A program made the translations under genes and the position numbers. Positions 23,858 to 30,526 of a stretch of DNA of 64,000 bases are shown here, piece by piece. Origin of the DNA: BP-133 sp040756995 (GTDB lineage: Bacteria; Actinomycetota; Acidimicrobiia; IMCC26256; BP-133). Where the stretch lies: NCBI GenBank assembly GCA_040756995.1, contig JBFLYK010000007.1, positions 62,001-126,000 of the forward strand, read 5' to 3'. The number at the start of each line of letters is the position of its first letter. Positions within the stretch are counted from its first letter, which is position 1. The notes under the pieces are model-generated. The model was not told the origin of the DNA. It saw only the letters and a list, made by a program, of their open reading frames with translations, and made no database searches.

Positions 23858-25684
23858 CTATCCGGCCTCCGTCTCGGGACCAGCCGTCGTTCTCGTGATT
23901 ACCCAGGCTCCGGCGGCACCGGGCTCGGCGATCCACCCATCGGGAATCCATACGGTGCAATCGATCTCGGCCGCCACTGCCGGGCCCACGACACGCTTGC
24001 GCTCCGGTGCGGGCAGGTCGACGGGCTCCAGTGCCGCCGGCCGGCGGGCCCGGGCGCGGAGCGCGACGACCTCAATGGGAGCACCCGCTCGGGCATAGCC
24101 GTTGCGGCGACGGTGCTCGTCCGGAAAGGCGTCGACGGACTCCACCGTCAGCTCGTGGCTCTGCCCCTGGTAGCGGCAATCGACGGCGTAGACGACCTCG
24201 ACCTCGCCCCCTCCACCCACCGCGGTCCGGGCCTCCTCTCCGAGCTCCCGCAGTGCCTCCTTCAGCCCGGTGTGGTCCGCCGGCGTGGGCCAGGAGCGGA
24301 CCAGTTCCCGCTGCCGGGGTGAGCACAGCAGACCCACGGCGGAGAACACCCCGGCCCGGGGAGGGACCACGACGGCCGGCATGTCGAGGGCGTCGGCCAG
24401 CGCACAGGCATGGAGGGGGCCGGCGCCGCCGAAGGCCACCAGCGCCAGACGGCGCGGATCGACGCCCCGCTCCACCGTCACCGCCCGGATCGCCTGTTCC
24501 ATCGCCGCGTCGACCACCGCCACCACGCCGCCGGCCTCGACGCCGGCCCGGTCCAGCGCCGCCGCGGCACTGGACAGATCGAGGCGACCGAGGCCGGGGA
24601 AGGCGGCATCGCCGGGAATCCGACCGAGCACGAGATCGGCGTCGGTCACGGTCGGCGCCGTCCCGCCCCGGCCGTAACAGGCGGGCCCGGGATCGGCGCC
24701 GGCGCTCTCCGGACCGACCACCAGCGCGCCACCCGGATCGAGGCGGGCGATCGACCCTCCACCGGCGCCGATCGTGTGGATGTCGAGCGCCGGGAGCCGG
24801 ACGGGGAAGCCGCCCACCTCCCGGCCCGGGGCCGGTTCCGGCACCCCGCCCCGCACCAGGCACACATCGGTGCTCGTGCCACCCATGTCGAAGGTGACGG
24901 CATCGGGGTAGCCGCAGGCGGCGGCGAGGGCGGCGCCGGCCCGCACTCCCCCGGCCGGACCGGACAGCAGCAGCGACGCCGGCAGGCGGGCAGCCTCCAG
25001 GGCCGGCACCAGACCGCCGCCCGACGTCATGACCAGCACCTCGTCGCCCAGGCCGTCGATGCCCTCGAGATACGGACGGCAGACGGGCCGCAGGTAGGCA
25101 TTGACCACCGTGGTGACCGTCCGCTCGTACTCCCGGAACTCCGGTGACACGTCGGACGAGCACGACACGTCGATACCGCGCTGCTCCAGTTCCGCGGCGA
25201 CGGCACGCTCGTGGGCCGGGTTCAGGTCGGCATGCAGCAGGCAGACGGCGACGGCGCGGGCGTCGCCGAGTTCATCGGACAGTGGGAGCGGGACCGGGAC
25301 CGGAGCGAGTTCGTGGCCCGACGCGTCCAGCCGGCCCGCGACCTCGAACCGGAGGTCTCTCGGCACGAGCGGTTGGGGGCGGTCGGCCCAGATGTCGTAG
25401 AGGGACGGGCGGTCCTGGCGGCCGATCTCGATGACGTCGGCGAACCCTTCGGTCGTGACCAGCGCGACCCGGGCGCCCCGCCGTTCCAGCAAGGCGTTCG
25501 TGGCCACGGTCGTGCCGTGGGCCAGCAGGTTCACCGGTCCTTCGTCGCCGAAGCCGGTCAGGCCTTCCCGCAACGCCCGACCGGGATCGTCGGGCGTCGA
25601 CAGCACCTTCACGATCCGCCCGTCCGCAGTGACGAGATCGGTGAAGGTCCCGCCCGTGTCGGCGCCGACGGCCCGCCCGGCCAT
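23858..25684 (-). CDS. hydantoinase A/oxoprolinase subunit
   Basis: ATP-binding subunit of the same complex. 608 residues, somewhat short for the family (about 650-700). N-terminal phosphate-binding GADTGGTFTDLV, ATNALLERRGARVALVTT, the central MTSGGGLVPALEAARLPAS with LLSGPAGGV, the actin-like FDMGGTSTDVCLV, and AFGGAGPLHACALADAL. The C-terminal domain is reduced. It lies 11 bases after the PPOX gene and probably belongs to an operon IclR-PPOX-hydantoinase A-B, which would let the regulator act on it; the link to leucine genes is positional only. Confidence 0.9.
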   Translation of the reverse strand: MAGRAVGADTGGTFTDLVTADGRIVKVLSTPDDPGRALREGLTGFGDEGPVNLLAHGTTVATNALLERRGARVALVTTEGFADVIEIGRQDRPSLYDIWADRPQPLVPRDLRFEVAGRLDASGHELAPVPVPLPLSDELGDARAVAVCLLHADLNPAHERAVAAELEQRGIDVSCSSDVSPEFREYERTVTTVVNAYLRPVCRPYLEGIDGLGDEVLVMTSGGGLVPALEAARLPASLLLSGPAGGVRAGAALAAACGYPDAVTFDMGGTSTDVCLVRGGVPEPAPGREVGGFPVRLPALDIHTIGAGGGSIARLDPGGALVVGPESAGADPGPACYGRGGTAPTVTDADLVLGRIPGDAAFPGLGRLDLSSAAAALDRAGVEAGGVVAVVDAAMEQAIRAVTVERGVDPRRLALVAFGGAGPLHACALADALDMPAVVVPPRAGVFSAVGLLCSPRQRELVRSWPTPADHTGLKEALRELGEEARTAVGGGGEVEVVYAVDCRYQGQSHELTVESVDAFPDEHRRRNGYARAGAPIEVVALRARARRPAALEPVDLPAPERKRVVGPAVAAEIDCTVWIPDGWIAEPGAAGAWVITRTTAGPETEAG

Positions 25685-25695
25685 GACCGACCTCC

Positions 25696-26127
25696 TCAGT
25701 CGGCGATGTCGGCCTGGGCCACCACGTGCGTCGGGCGCAGCCGCACGAGCAGCTCCCCGGGTACGGCGTTGCGCCGTCCATAGGCTTCGGCGTTCCCGGC
25801 TCCCATGTAGCGGCCGCCGATACGGGTCGCCCAGACCAGCATCTCGTCGAGGTCTTCGCTGATGTCGACCTTGCCCTCGACGATCACGAACGAGAACGGC
25901 GGGCGCTCGTCATCGACACAGAGGCAGACCCGGGGATCCCGGCGGATCGCCTTGCCCTTCAGCGTCTCGGCGCCGGTCGTGAACACGACGGACCCGTCGT
26001 CGTCGAGATCGAACCAGATCGGCGCCACGTGCGGCCGGCCGTCCTTCCTGACCGTGGCCAGCTTCCCGGTGCGGGGCGGCTCAGCGGTGAGGAAGGCCTT
26101 CCACTCCTGCTCGCTCATCACATGCAT
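25696..26127 (-). CDS. PPOX-class F420- or flavin-dependent oxidoreductase
   Basis: 143 residues with the split-barrel fold: GKLATVRKDGRPHVAPIWFDLDD, FTTGAETLKGKAIRRDPRV, CVDDERPPFSFVIVEGKV. This is the layout of actinobacterial F420-dependent reductases of the PPOX class. An alternative ATG at 26118 would remove three residues. It sits between the IclR gene (26-base gap) and hydantoinase A (11-base gap). Confidence 0.87.
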   Translation of the reverse strand: MHVMSEQEWKAFLTAEPPRTGKLATVRKDGRPHVAPIWFDLDDDGSVVFTTGAETLKGKAIRRDPRVCLCVDDERPPFSFVIVEGKVDISEDLDEMLVWATRIGGRYMGAGNAEAYGRRNAVPGELLVRLRPTHVVAQADIAD

Positions 26128-26153
26128 GACGAGCAGTCTTCCATCCGGCGGGC

Positions 26154-26879
26154 TCAGTGCCTGAGCCCGGCCCGGCGCGCGAGCTCCCGGGCGGCGGCCA
26201 CCACCGGAGCGGCCAGGAGCTTCTGGGGCTGGCGCCCGAGGCGGTTGATCGGGCCGCTGACCCCGAGGGCGGCGTGCACCTGGCCCCCCGAGTCGAGGAC
26301 GGGAGCGCTGACACTGCACACGCCGTCCTCCCGCTCGGCCACACTGACCGCCCACCCCCGCCGCCGGATCGTCTCCAGCTCGCCCGAATCCACCGCCGGA
26401 AACCGCCCGGCGGCCGAGGCGCTGCCCTCCGGCCCGAAGGCGAGCAGTACCTTCCCCCCCGAGCCGCGGTCGATGGGCAGCACCGCTCCGATCGGCACCG
26501 TGTCCCGCAACCCCGCCGGCCGCTCCGATGCCGCCACGCACAGCCGGGTGTCCCCTTCCCGCACGAAGAGCTGGGCCGACTCCCCCGTCTCGTCCCGCAG
26601 CGCCTCCAGTACCGGACGGGCCGCCTCCACCAGCCCCAGCTCGGTCCGCACCGCCCCCGCCCAGCCCAGCAGCCGCAGGCCGAGGCGATAGCGGCCGGCC
26701 TCATCCCGCCCCACCAGCCGGTGGGCCTCGAGCGCGGCCGCCAGCCGGTGCGCCGTCGGGCGCGACAGGCCGGTCGCCGAGACCAGGCCGGCCAGCGACA
26801 ATGGCCCCTCGTCGGCCAGCGCGGCGAGGATGGCCACCGATTTGTCGAGGACCCCCACGTTGGTGGCTATACTGTCCAC
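26154..26879 (-). CDS. IclR-family regulator, LtbR/NdgR-like
   Basis: 241 residues from the GTG at 26879. N-terminal winged helix at about 10-60 (SLAGLVSATGLSRPTAHRLAAALEAH), then the IclR effector domain (RLCVAASERPAGLRDTVPIG, SGGKVLLAF, VCSVSAPVLDSGGQVHAALGVSGP). It is divergent from leuCD, exactly as in Corynebacterium ltbR and Streptomyces ndgR, which control leuCD; orthology is inferred from that arrangement. Two palindromes lie in the 69-base gap between the genes. The long frame continuing past the GTG is antisense to leuC and not real. Confidence 0.9.
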   Translation of the reverse strand: MDSIATNVGVLDKSVAILAALADEGPLSLAGLVSATGLSRPTAHRLAAALEAHRLVGRDEAGRYRLGLRLLGWAGAVRTELGLVEAARPVLEALRDETGESAQLFVREGDTRLCVAASERPAGLRDTVPIGAVLPIDRGSGGKVLLAFGPEGSASAAGRFPAVDSGELETIRRRGWAVSVAEREDGVCSVSAPVLDSGGQVHAALGVSGPINRLGRQPQKLLAAPVVAAARELARRAGLRH

Positions 26880-26882
26880 ATA

Positions 26883-26892
26883 GCAATATTGC
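26883..26892. promoter_or_regulatory. palindrome GCAATATTGC in the iclR/leuC gap
   Basis: Perfect 10-bp palindrome immediately upstream of the IclR-family start, next to a larger palindrome. Possible half of a composite operator. Confidence 0.45.
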
Positions 26893-26893
26893 C

Positions 26894-26910
26894 GTCTCAG
26901 TATATGAGAC
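26894..26910. promoter_or_regulatory. candidate LtbR/NdgR operator
   Basis: GTCTCA-GTATA-TGAGAC, a perfect 6-5-6 inverted repeat in the divergent regulator/leuC region. Its centre contains TATACT on the minus strand, a good -10 for the regulator gene, so binding would give autoregulation as well as control of leuCD. Confidence 0.65.
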
Positions 26911-26948
26911 GCAAGCTTCACCCGAGTCGGGAGCCAGGAGCAGGAGCC

Positions 26949-28346
26949 ATGCCGAAGACGCTGTCGAAAAAGGTGTGGGACGCCCATGTCGTCCGCGCCG
27001 AGGAGGGCGAACCCGACCTCCTGTACATCGATCTCCATCTGATCCACGAGGTCACGTCCCCCCAGGCGTTCGACGGGCTGCGCATGGCCGGCCGCAAGGT
27101 CCGCCGCCCCGATCTGACGCTGGCCACCATGGACCACAACGTCCCGACGCAGAACATCGACCAGCCGGTGGCCGACCAGATCTCGGCCCGGCAGATGGAG
27201 GCGCTGGCGAAGAACTGCGCCGAATTCGGGATCCGGCTGTATCCCATGGGCGACCCCGGCCAGGGCATCGTCCACGTGATCGGCCCCCAGCTCGGCCTGA
27301 CGCAGCCGGGTCTCACGATCGTGTGCGGCGACAGCCACACCTCGACCCACGGCGCCTTCGGCGCCCTGGCCTTCGGCATCGGCACCAGCGAGGTCGAGCA
27401 CGTCCTGGCCACCCAGACCCTGCCTCAGCGCCGGCCGGGCACGATGGCCATCACCGTCGACGGCGACCTGCCGCCGGGTGTGACCGCCAAGGACATCATC
27501 CTCGGCATCATCGGGCGCATCGGCACGAGCGGTGGTGTCGGGTCCGTCATCGAGTACCGCGGTTCGGCCATCCGCGCCCTGTCGATGGAAGGCCGCATGA
27601 CCGTGTGCAACATGTCGATCGAGGCCGGTGCCCGCGCCGGGATGATCGCCCCCGACGACACGACGTTCGCCTACCTCGAGGGCCGGCCCCACGCGCCCAA
27701 GGGCGCCGCCTGGGAAGCGGCGCTCGACGCCTGGCGGGCGCTGACCACCGACGACGGCGCCGCCTTCGACAAGGAGATCGTCATCGACGCCGCCGACCTG
27801 CGGCCCTACGTCAGCTGGGGCACGAACCCCGGTCAGGTCGTCGGCCTCGACGAGGTGGTCCCCGACCCCGACTCGTTCACCGAGCCCACCGCCCGGGACG
27901 CCGCCGCCCGAGCGCTGCAGTACATGGGCCTCACCGCCGGCACCCCCATCCGCGACATCGCGGTCGACGCCGTCTTCCTCGGTTCCTGCACCAACGGGCG
28001 CCTCGAGGATCTCCGGGCGGCAGCCGACGTGCTGCGGGGCCGCCACGTCGCCGAAGGCGTGCGGGCGCTCGTCGTCCCCGGCTCGATGCAGGTGAAGGCG
28101 GCCGCCGAGGCGGAAGGGCTCGACGAGGTGTTCAAGGCCGCCGGGTTCGAGTGGCGCGAAGCGGGCTGTTCCATGTGCCTCGGCATGAACCCCGACACGC
28201 TCTCCCCCGGTGAGCGCTGCGCCTCCACCTCCAACCGCAACTTCGAAGGCCGCCAGGGGCCCGGCGGGCGCACCCATCTGGTGTCGCCCGGTGTGGCCGC
28301 CGCCACCGCCATCGCCGGGCGTTTCACTGCTCCGGCCGACCTCTAG
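26949..28346 (+). CDS. leuC: 3-isopropylmalate dehydratase large subunit
   Basis: Iron-sulfur aconitase-family subunit that isomerises 2- to 3-isopropylmalate with LeuD. 465 residues, the normal length; ATG at 26949 after GGAGCAGGAG. Cluster ligands are visible as Cys in FLGSCTNGRLEDL and the pair in AGCSMCLGMNPD; substrate motifs TMDHNVPTQ and CGDSHTSTHGAFGALAFGIGTSEVEHV are intact. First gene of leuCD, divergent from the IclR-family regulator that likely controls it. Confidence 0.97.
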   Translation: MPKTLSKKVWDAHVVRAEEGEPDLLYIDLHLIHEVTSPQAFDGLRMAGRKVRRPDLTLATMDHNVPTQNIDQPVADQISARQMEALAKNCAEFGIRLYPMGDPGQGIVHVIGPQLGLTQPGLTIVCGDSHTSTHGAFGALAFGIGTSEVEHVLATQTLPQRRPGTMAITVDGDLPPGVTAKDIILGIIGRIGTSGGVGSVIEYRGSAIRALSMEGRMTVCNMSIEAGARAGMIAPDDTTFAYLEGRPHAPKGAAWEAALDAWRALTTDDGAAFDKEIVIDAADLRPYVSWGTNPGQVVGLDEVVPDPDSFTEPTARDAAARALQYMGLTAGTPIRDIAVDAVFLGSCTNGRLEDLRAAADVLRGRHVAEGVRALVVPGSMQVKAAAEAEGLDEVFKAAGFEWREAGCSMCLGMNPDTLSPGERCASTSNRNFEGRQGPGGRTHLVSPGVAAATAIAGRFTAPADL

Positions 28347-28356
28347 GAGCGAAGCG

Positions 28357-28983
28357 ATGGATCCCGTCATCAAGGTCACCGGCCGGGCCGTCCCGCTCGA
28401 TCGGGCCGACGTCGACACCGACCAGATCATCCCCGCCTCCTGGCTCAAGCGCATCGAGCGGACGGGCTTCGGCGAAGGACTGTTCTCCGCCTGGCGGGCC
28501 GATCCCGAGTTCGTGCTGAACAGGCCGGAGTACGGCGGCGCCAAGGTCCTCGTCGCCGGGCCGAATTTCGGTTCGGGCTCGTCGCGGGAGCACGCCGCCT
28601 GGGCGCTGCAGGACTACGGGTTCGCGGCCGTGATCTCGCCCCGCTTCGCCGACATCTTCCGGGGCAATTCGCTGAAGATCGGCCTCCTGCCGGTCCAGTT
28701 GCCGGCCGAGACCGTGGAGCGCCTCATGGCCGCCGTCACCGCCGACCCGAGCATCGAGGTCACGGTCGACCTCGAGACCCGCACGGTGTCCGCCCCGGCG
28801 GCCGGAGTCGAGGCGAGCTTCGAGATCGACGACTTCACCCGCTACCGGCTCATGAACGGCCTCGACGACATCGGGCTGACACTCCAGCACGCCGACGCCA
28901 TCGCCGCCTTCGAAGCCGACCGGCCGGGATACCTGCCGTCGGTCGGCTCGGCGCCGGCGGGACTCACCGTCACCGAGCGGTAG
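28357..28983 (+). CDS. leuD: 3-isopropylmalate dehydratase small subunit
   Basis: Swivelling small subunit of isopropylmalate isomerase. 208 residues; the ATG at 28357 follows AGGAG by 8 bases and lies 10 bases after leuC. Landmarks: DVDTDQIIPASWLKRIERTG, LVAGPNFGSGSSREHAAWAL and VISPRFADIFRGNSLKIGLL. Both subunits are complete, so a functional LeuCD is expected. Confidence 0.97.
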   Translation: MDPVIKVTGRAVPLDRADVDTDQIIPASWLKRIERTGFGEGLFSAWRADPEFVLNRPEYGGAKVLVAGPNFGSGSSREHAAWALQDYGFAAVISPRFADIFRGNSLKIGLLPVQLPAETVERLMAAVTADPSIEVTVDLETRTVSAPAAGVEASFEIDDFTRYRLMNGLDDIGLTLQHADAIAAFEADRPGYLPSVGSAPAGLTVTER

Positions 28984-29203
28984 CAACGAGGCCGAAGAGC
29001 CCCGAAACCGCCGAGGGCAGGCATCGGGGGCATTCCTGGCATAGCTGTTGCGCGCTGCGACGCAGCGGCCAGGAACTTCCCTCCCGGAGTGGAATCGGTA
29101 GGCGCTGGGTCAAATCTGCTGCGCGCCGCGCCGCTCCCGCAGATTCGCTCCTGCACGGGCGAATCGACCCGCGCCCCCGTTTCCCCCCGAAGGGAGTACC
29201 AAC
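28984..29203 (+). promoter_or_regulatory. structured leader upstream of the Gly/Leu-rich protein
   Basis: No gene is seen in these 220 bases. A compact fold lies at 29033-29075: outer stem TTCCTGGC with GCCAGGAA, and directly stacked inside it CGCTGC-GAC-GCAGCG. The region resembles a structured 5' UTR. I compared it by eye with c-di-AMP and c-di-GMP riboswitch cores and found no match. Confidence 0.4.
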
Positions 29204-29734
29204 GTGTTCAAACCTTCCCGGCGCGCCGTGGCCATCGCGGCGTCCTTCGCCCTCGGGCTCTCCGTTGTGGGCCCCGCCGCCCACGCCGGACTGCTCGGCG
29301 GTTCCGACGACTCCGACTCCACGGCCATCGAAGGCGTCGGCCTGCCCCTCGGCGGCGACCTCCTGGGCGGCGATCTCCTTGGTGGTCTCCTCGGCGAAGA
29401 GGGCCTGCTGGGCGGTGTCCTCGGCGGCGGTCTCCTCGGCGGCGACCTGCTCGGCGGCGGCCTCCCCCTCGTCGGCGATGTCCTCGGCGGCGGGCTTCCG
29501 GTCGCCGGCGACGTGCTCGGCGGCGACCTGCTCGGCGGCGGCCTGCCGCTCGTCGGCGGCGTCCTCGGTGAGGAGGGTCTCCTCGGCGCCGAGGTGCTCA
29601 ACGTCGTGACCGACACCACGCTGCACTGCGACGCCGCCGTTCCCCAGGTGCTCCGGAGCCTGCTGGGCGACGTCACCGACGCGGTGTGCGAGCCGTTCAG
29701 CTACGGCCTGCTCGGCCTTCTCGGCTCCCTCTAA
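29204..29734 (+). CDS. secreted Gly/Leu-rich repeat protein
   Basis: 176 residues; GTG start after GAAGGGAG. Signal peptide at about 1-28 ending AHA. Residues about 45-130 are low complexity, built from LLGGDLLGG, GGGLPLVGDVLGG and LLGEEGLLGG units, amphipathic and acidic at intervals. The C-terminal about 45 residues are ordinary sequence with two Cys (LHCDAAVPQVLRSLLGD, AVCEPFSYG), probably a disulfide-linked cap. The repeat composition recalls surface or self-assembling coat proteins; no family identified. Codons inside the repeat stay GC-rich. Confidence 0.8.
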   Translation: MFKPSRRAVAIAASFALGLSVVGPAAHAGLLGGSDDSDSTAIEGVGLPLGGDLLGGDLLGGLLGEEGLLGGVLGGGLLGGDLLGGGLPLVGDVLGGGLPVAGDVLGGDLLGGGLPLVGGVLGEEGLLGAEVLNVVTDTTLHCDAAVPQVLRSLLGDVTDAVCEPFSYGLLGLLGSL

Positions 29735-29875
29735 CGGGCAACAGCTTCTCCCTTCCTCCACCGTTCTCCCTCCGCCAATGCGGGTCGGCGCAGCCGCGCC
29801 GGCCCGCATTGCCGCGTCCGCCGCACCCCTTCCCGGAAGGGAGTTCCCGAGGCCCTCGGCCTAGACTCTCCGGCC

Positions 29876-30328
29876 ATGGTTCGAATGCTGCGCCGGGTTC
29901 TCCGCCTCAGCCTGCTCGCCGGGATCGGCGTCGGGATCCTCAAGGCCGTGAAGGGTCGTAAGGCACACGATCCCTGGGCCGAGTCCTGGGTGTCGACCGG
30001 CGCGCCCGGCGCCACCCGCCCGTCCCCGGCGCCCGTCGCCCCCGCCCCGCCGAAGCCGGCGGCGCCGGCCCCCCGGGCCACCAAGCCGACCCGCACGGGC
30101 CCGGCCCGCAAGTCACCCACCGGCAAGGCCGAGGATCCCCCCGGCGAGCGGCTGTGGGTCCCCGCCAACGACGGCGTCTGTCCCCCGTCCCACCCCATCA
30201 AGGCCAAGCTGTCGAGCAAGATCTTCCACACGCCGGCGTCCCGCAACTACAGCCGGACCAAGGCCGACCGCTGCTATCCCGACGAGGCCTCGGCCCAGGC
30301 CGACGGGCTCCGTCCGCCCCAGCATTGA
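29876..30328 (+). CDS. small membrane-anchored protein with Pro/Ala linker and C-terminal HPIKAK domain
   Basis: 150 residues. N-terminal helix with basic flank (RMLRRVLRLSLLAGIGVGIL), Pro/Ala/Lys linker at about 45-85, and a C-terminal domain with VCPPSHPIKAKLSSKIFHTP, then YSRTKADRCYPDEASAQADGLR. That motif occurs in many short actinobacterial proteins and at the ends of some surface or nuclease proteins; the two Cys and His suggest a small metal or disulfide fold. TAGACT at 29862-29867 indicates a near-leaderless start. Confidence 0.75.
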   Translation: MVRMLRRVLRLSLLAGIGVGILKAVKGRKAHDPWAESWVSTGAPGATRPSPAPVAPAPPKPAAPAPRATKPTRTGPARKSPTGKAEDPPGERLWVPANDGVCPPSHPIKAKLSSKIFHTPASRNYSRTKADRCYPDEASAQADGLRPPQH

Positions 30329-30339
30329 ACGGCCCGCGC

Positions 30340-30368
30340 TTGACGAAACGGCCTTCTTGCCTCACGAT
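30340..30368 (+). promoter_or_regulatory. promoter of the leuA leader
   Basis: TTGACG (30340-30345), 17-base spacer, CACGAT (30363-30368; matches A2, A5, T6). Expected start at about 30375, one base before the leader-peptide ATG, so the leader is probably translated from a leaderless end. Confidence 0.55.
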
Positions 30369-30375
30369 CAACGAG

Positions 30376-30417
30376 ATGCTGTCTCTTCTCGCGACCTCCG
30401 AGCTGCTCCTTATGTAG
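30376..30417 (+). CDS. leucine leader peptide of leuA
   Basis: A 13-residue frame, MLSLLATSELLLM, with six Leu codons, ending at TAG 30415-30417. It is followed at once by a strong hairpin and then by an intrinsic terminator before leuA, the arrangement of classical leucine attenuation: when leucyl-tRNA is scarce the ribosome stalls on the Leu codons and termination is avoided. No Shine-Dalgarno is present. The same order (leader, hairpin touching the stop codon, terminator) is found upstream of leuB in this window. Confidence 0.85.
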   Translation: MLSLLATSELLLM

Positions 30418-30445
30418 GGCGGGCGCCCCGATACCGGCGCTCGCC
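30418..30445 (+). promoter_or_regulatory. leader hairpin between leuA leader peptide and attenuator
   Basis: GGCGGGCGCC pairs with GGCGCTCGCC (one wobble) around an 8-base loop. The 5' arm starts at the base after the leader stop codon. Candidate switching hairpin; the competing antiterminator is not resolved. Confidence 0.7.
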
Positions 30446-30450
30446 TGTAG

Positions 30451-30479
30451 CCTCCTGCCTGTCTGGCAGGGGGTTTTTT
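30451..30479 (+). terminator. attenuator terminator upstream of leuA
   Basis: CCTCCTGCC pairs with GGCAGGGGG (one wobble), loop TGTCT, followed by six T. It is placed between the Leu-rich leader peptide and leuA, 47 bases before the leuA start. Confidence 0.9.
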
Positions 30480-30526
30480 GTTTGCCTGAAAGATCCCGGA
30501 AAGACCCGAAGGAAGGAACTGGTGCC

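Noticed and set aside
28984..29203. c-di-AMP or c-di-GMP riboswitch upstream of the secreted protein
   Set aside because: The conserved core sequences of those classes are not found; only generic stems are present.
29341..29590. Non-coding minisatellite
   Set aside because: The repeats keep one frame with signal peptide, start and stop, so they belong to a coding sequence.
30340..30526. T-box riboswitch before leuA
   Set aside because: No T-box sequence or specifier stem; the Leu-rich leader peptide explains the terminator.
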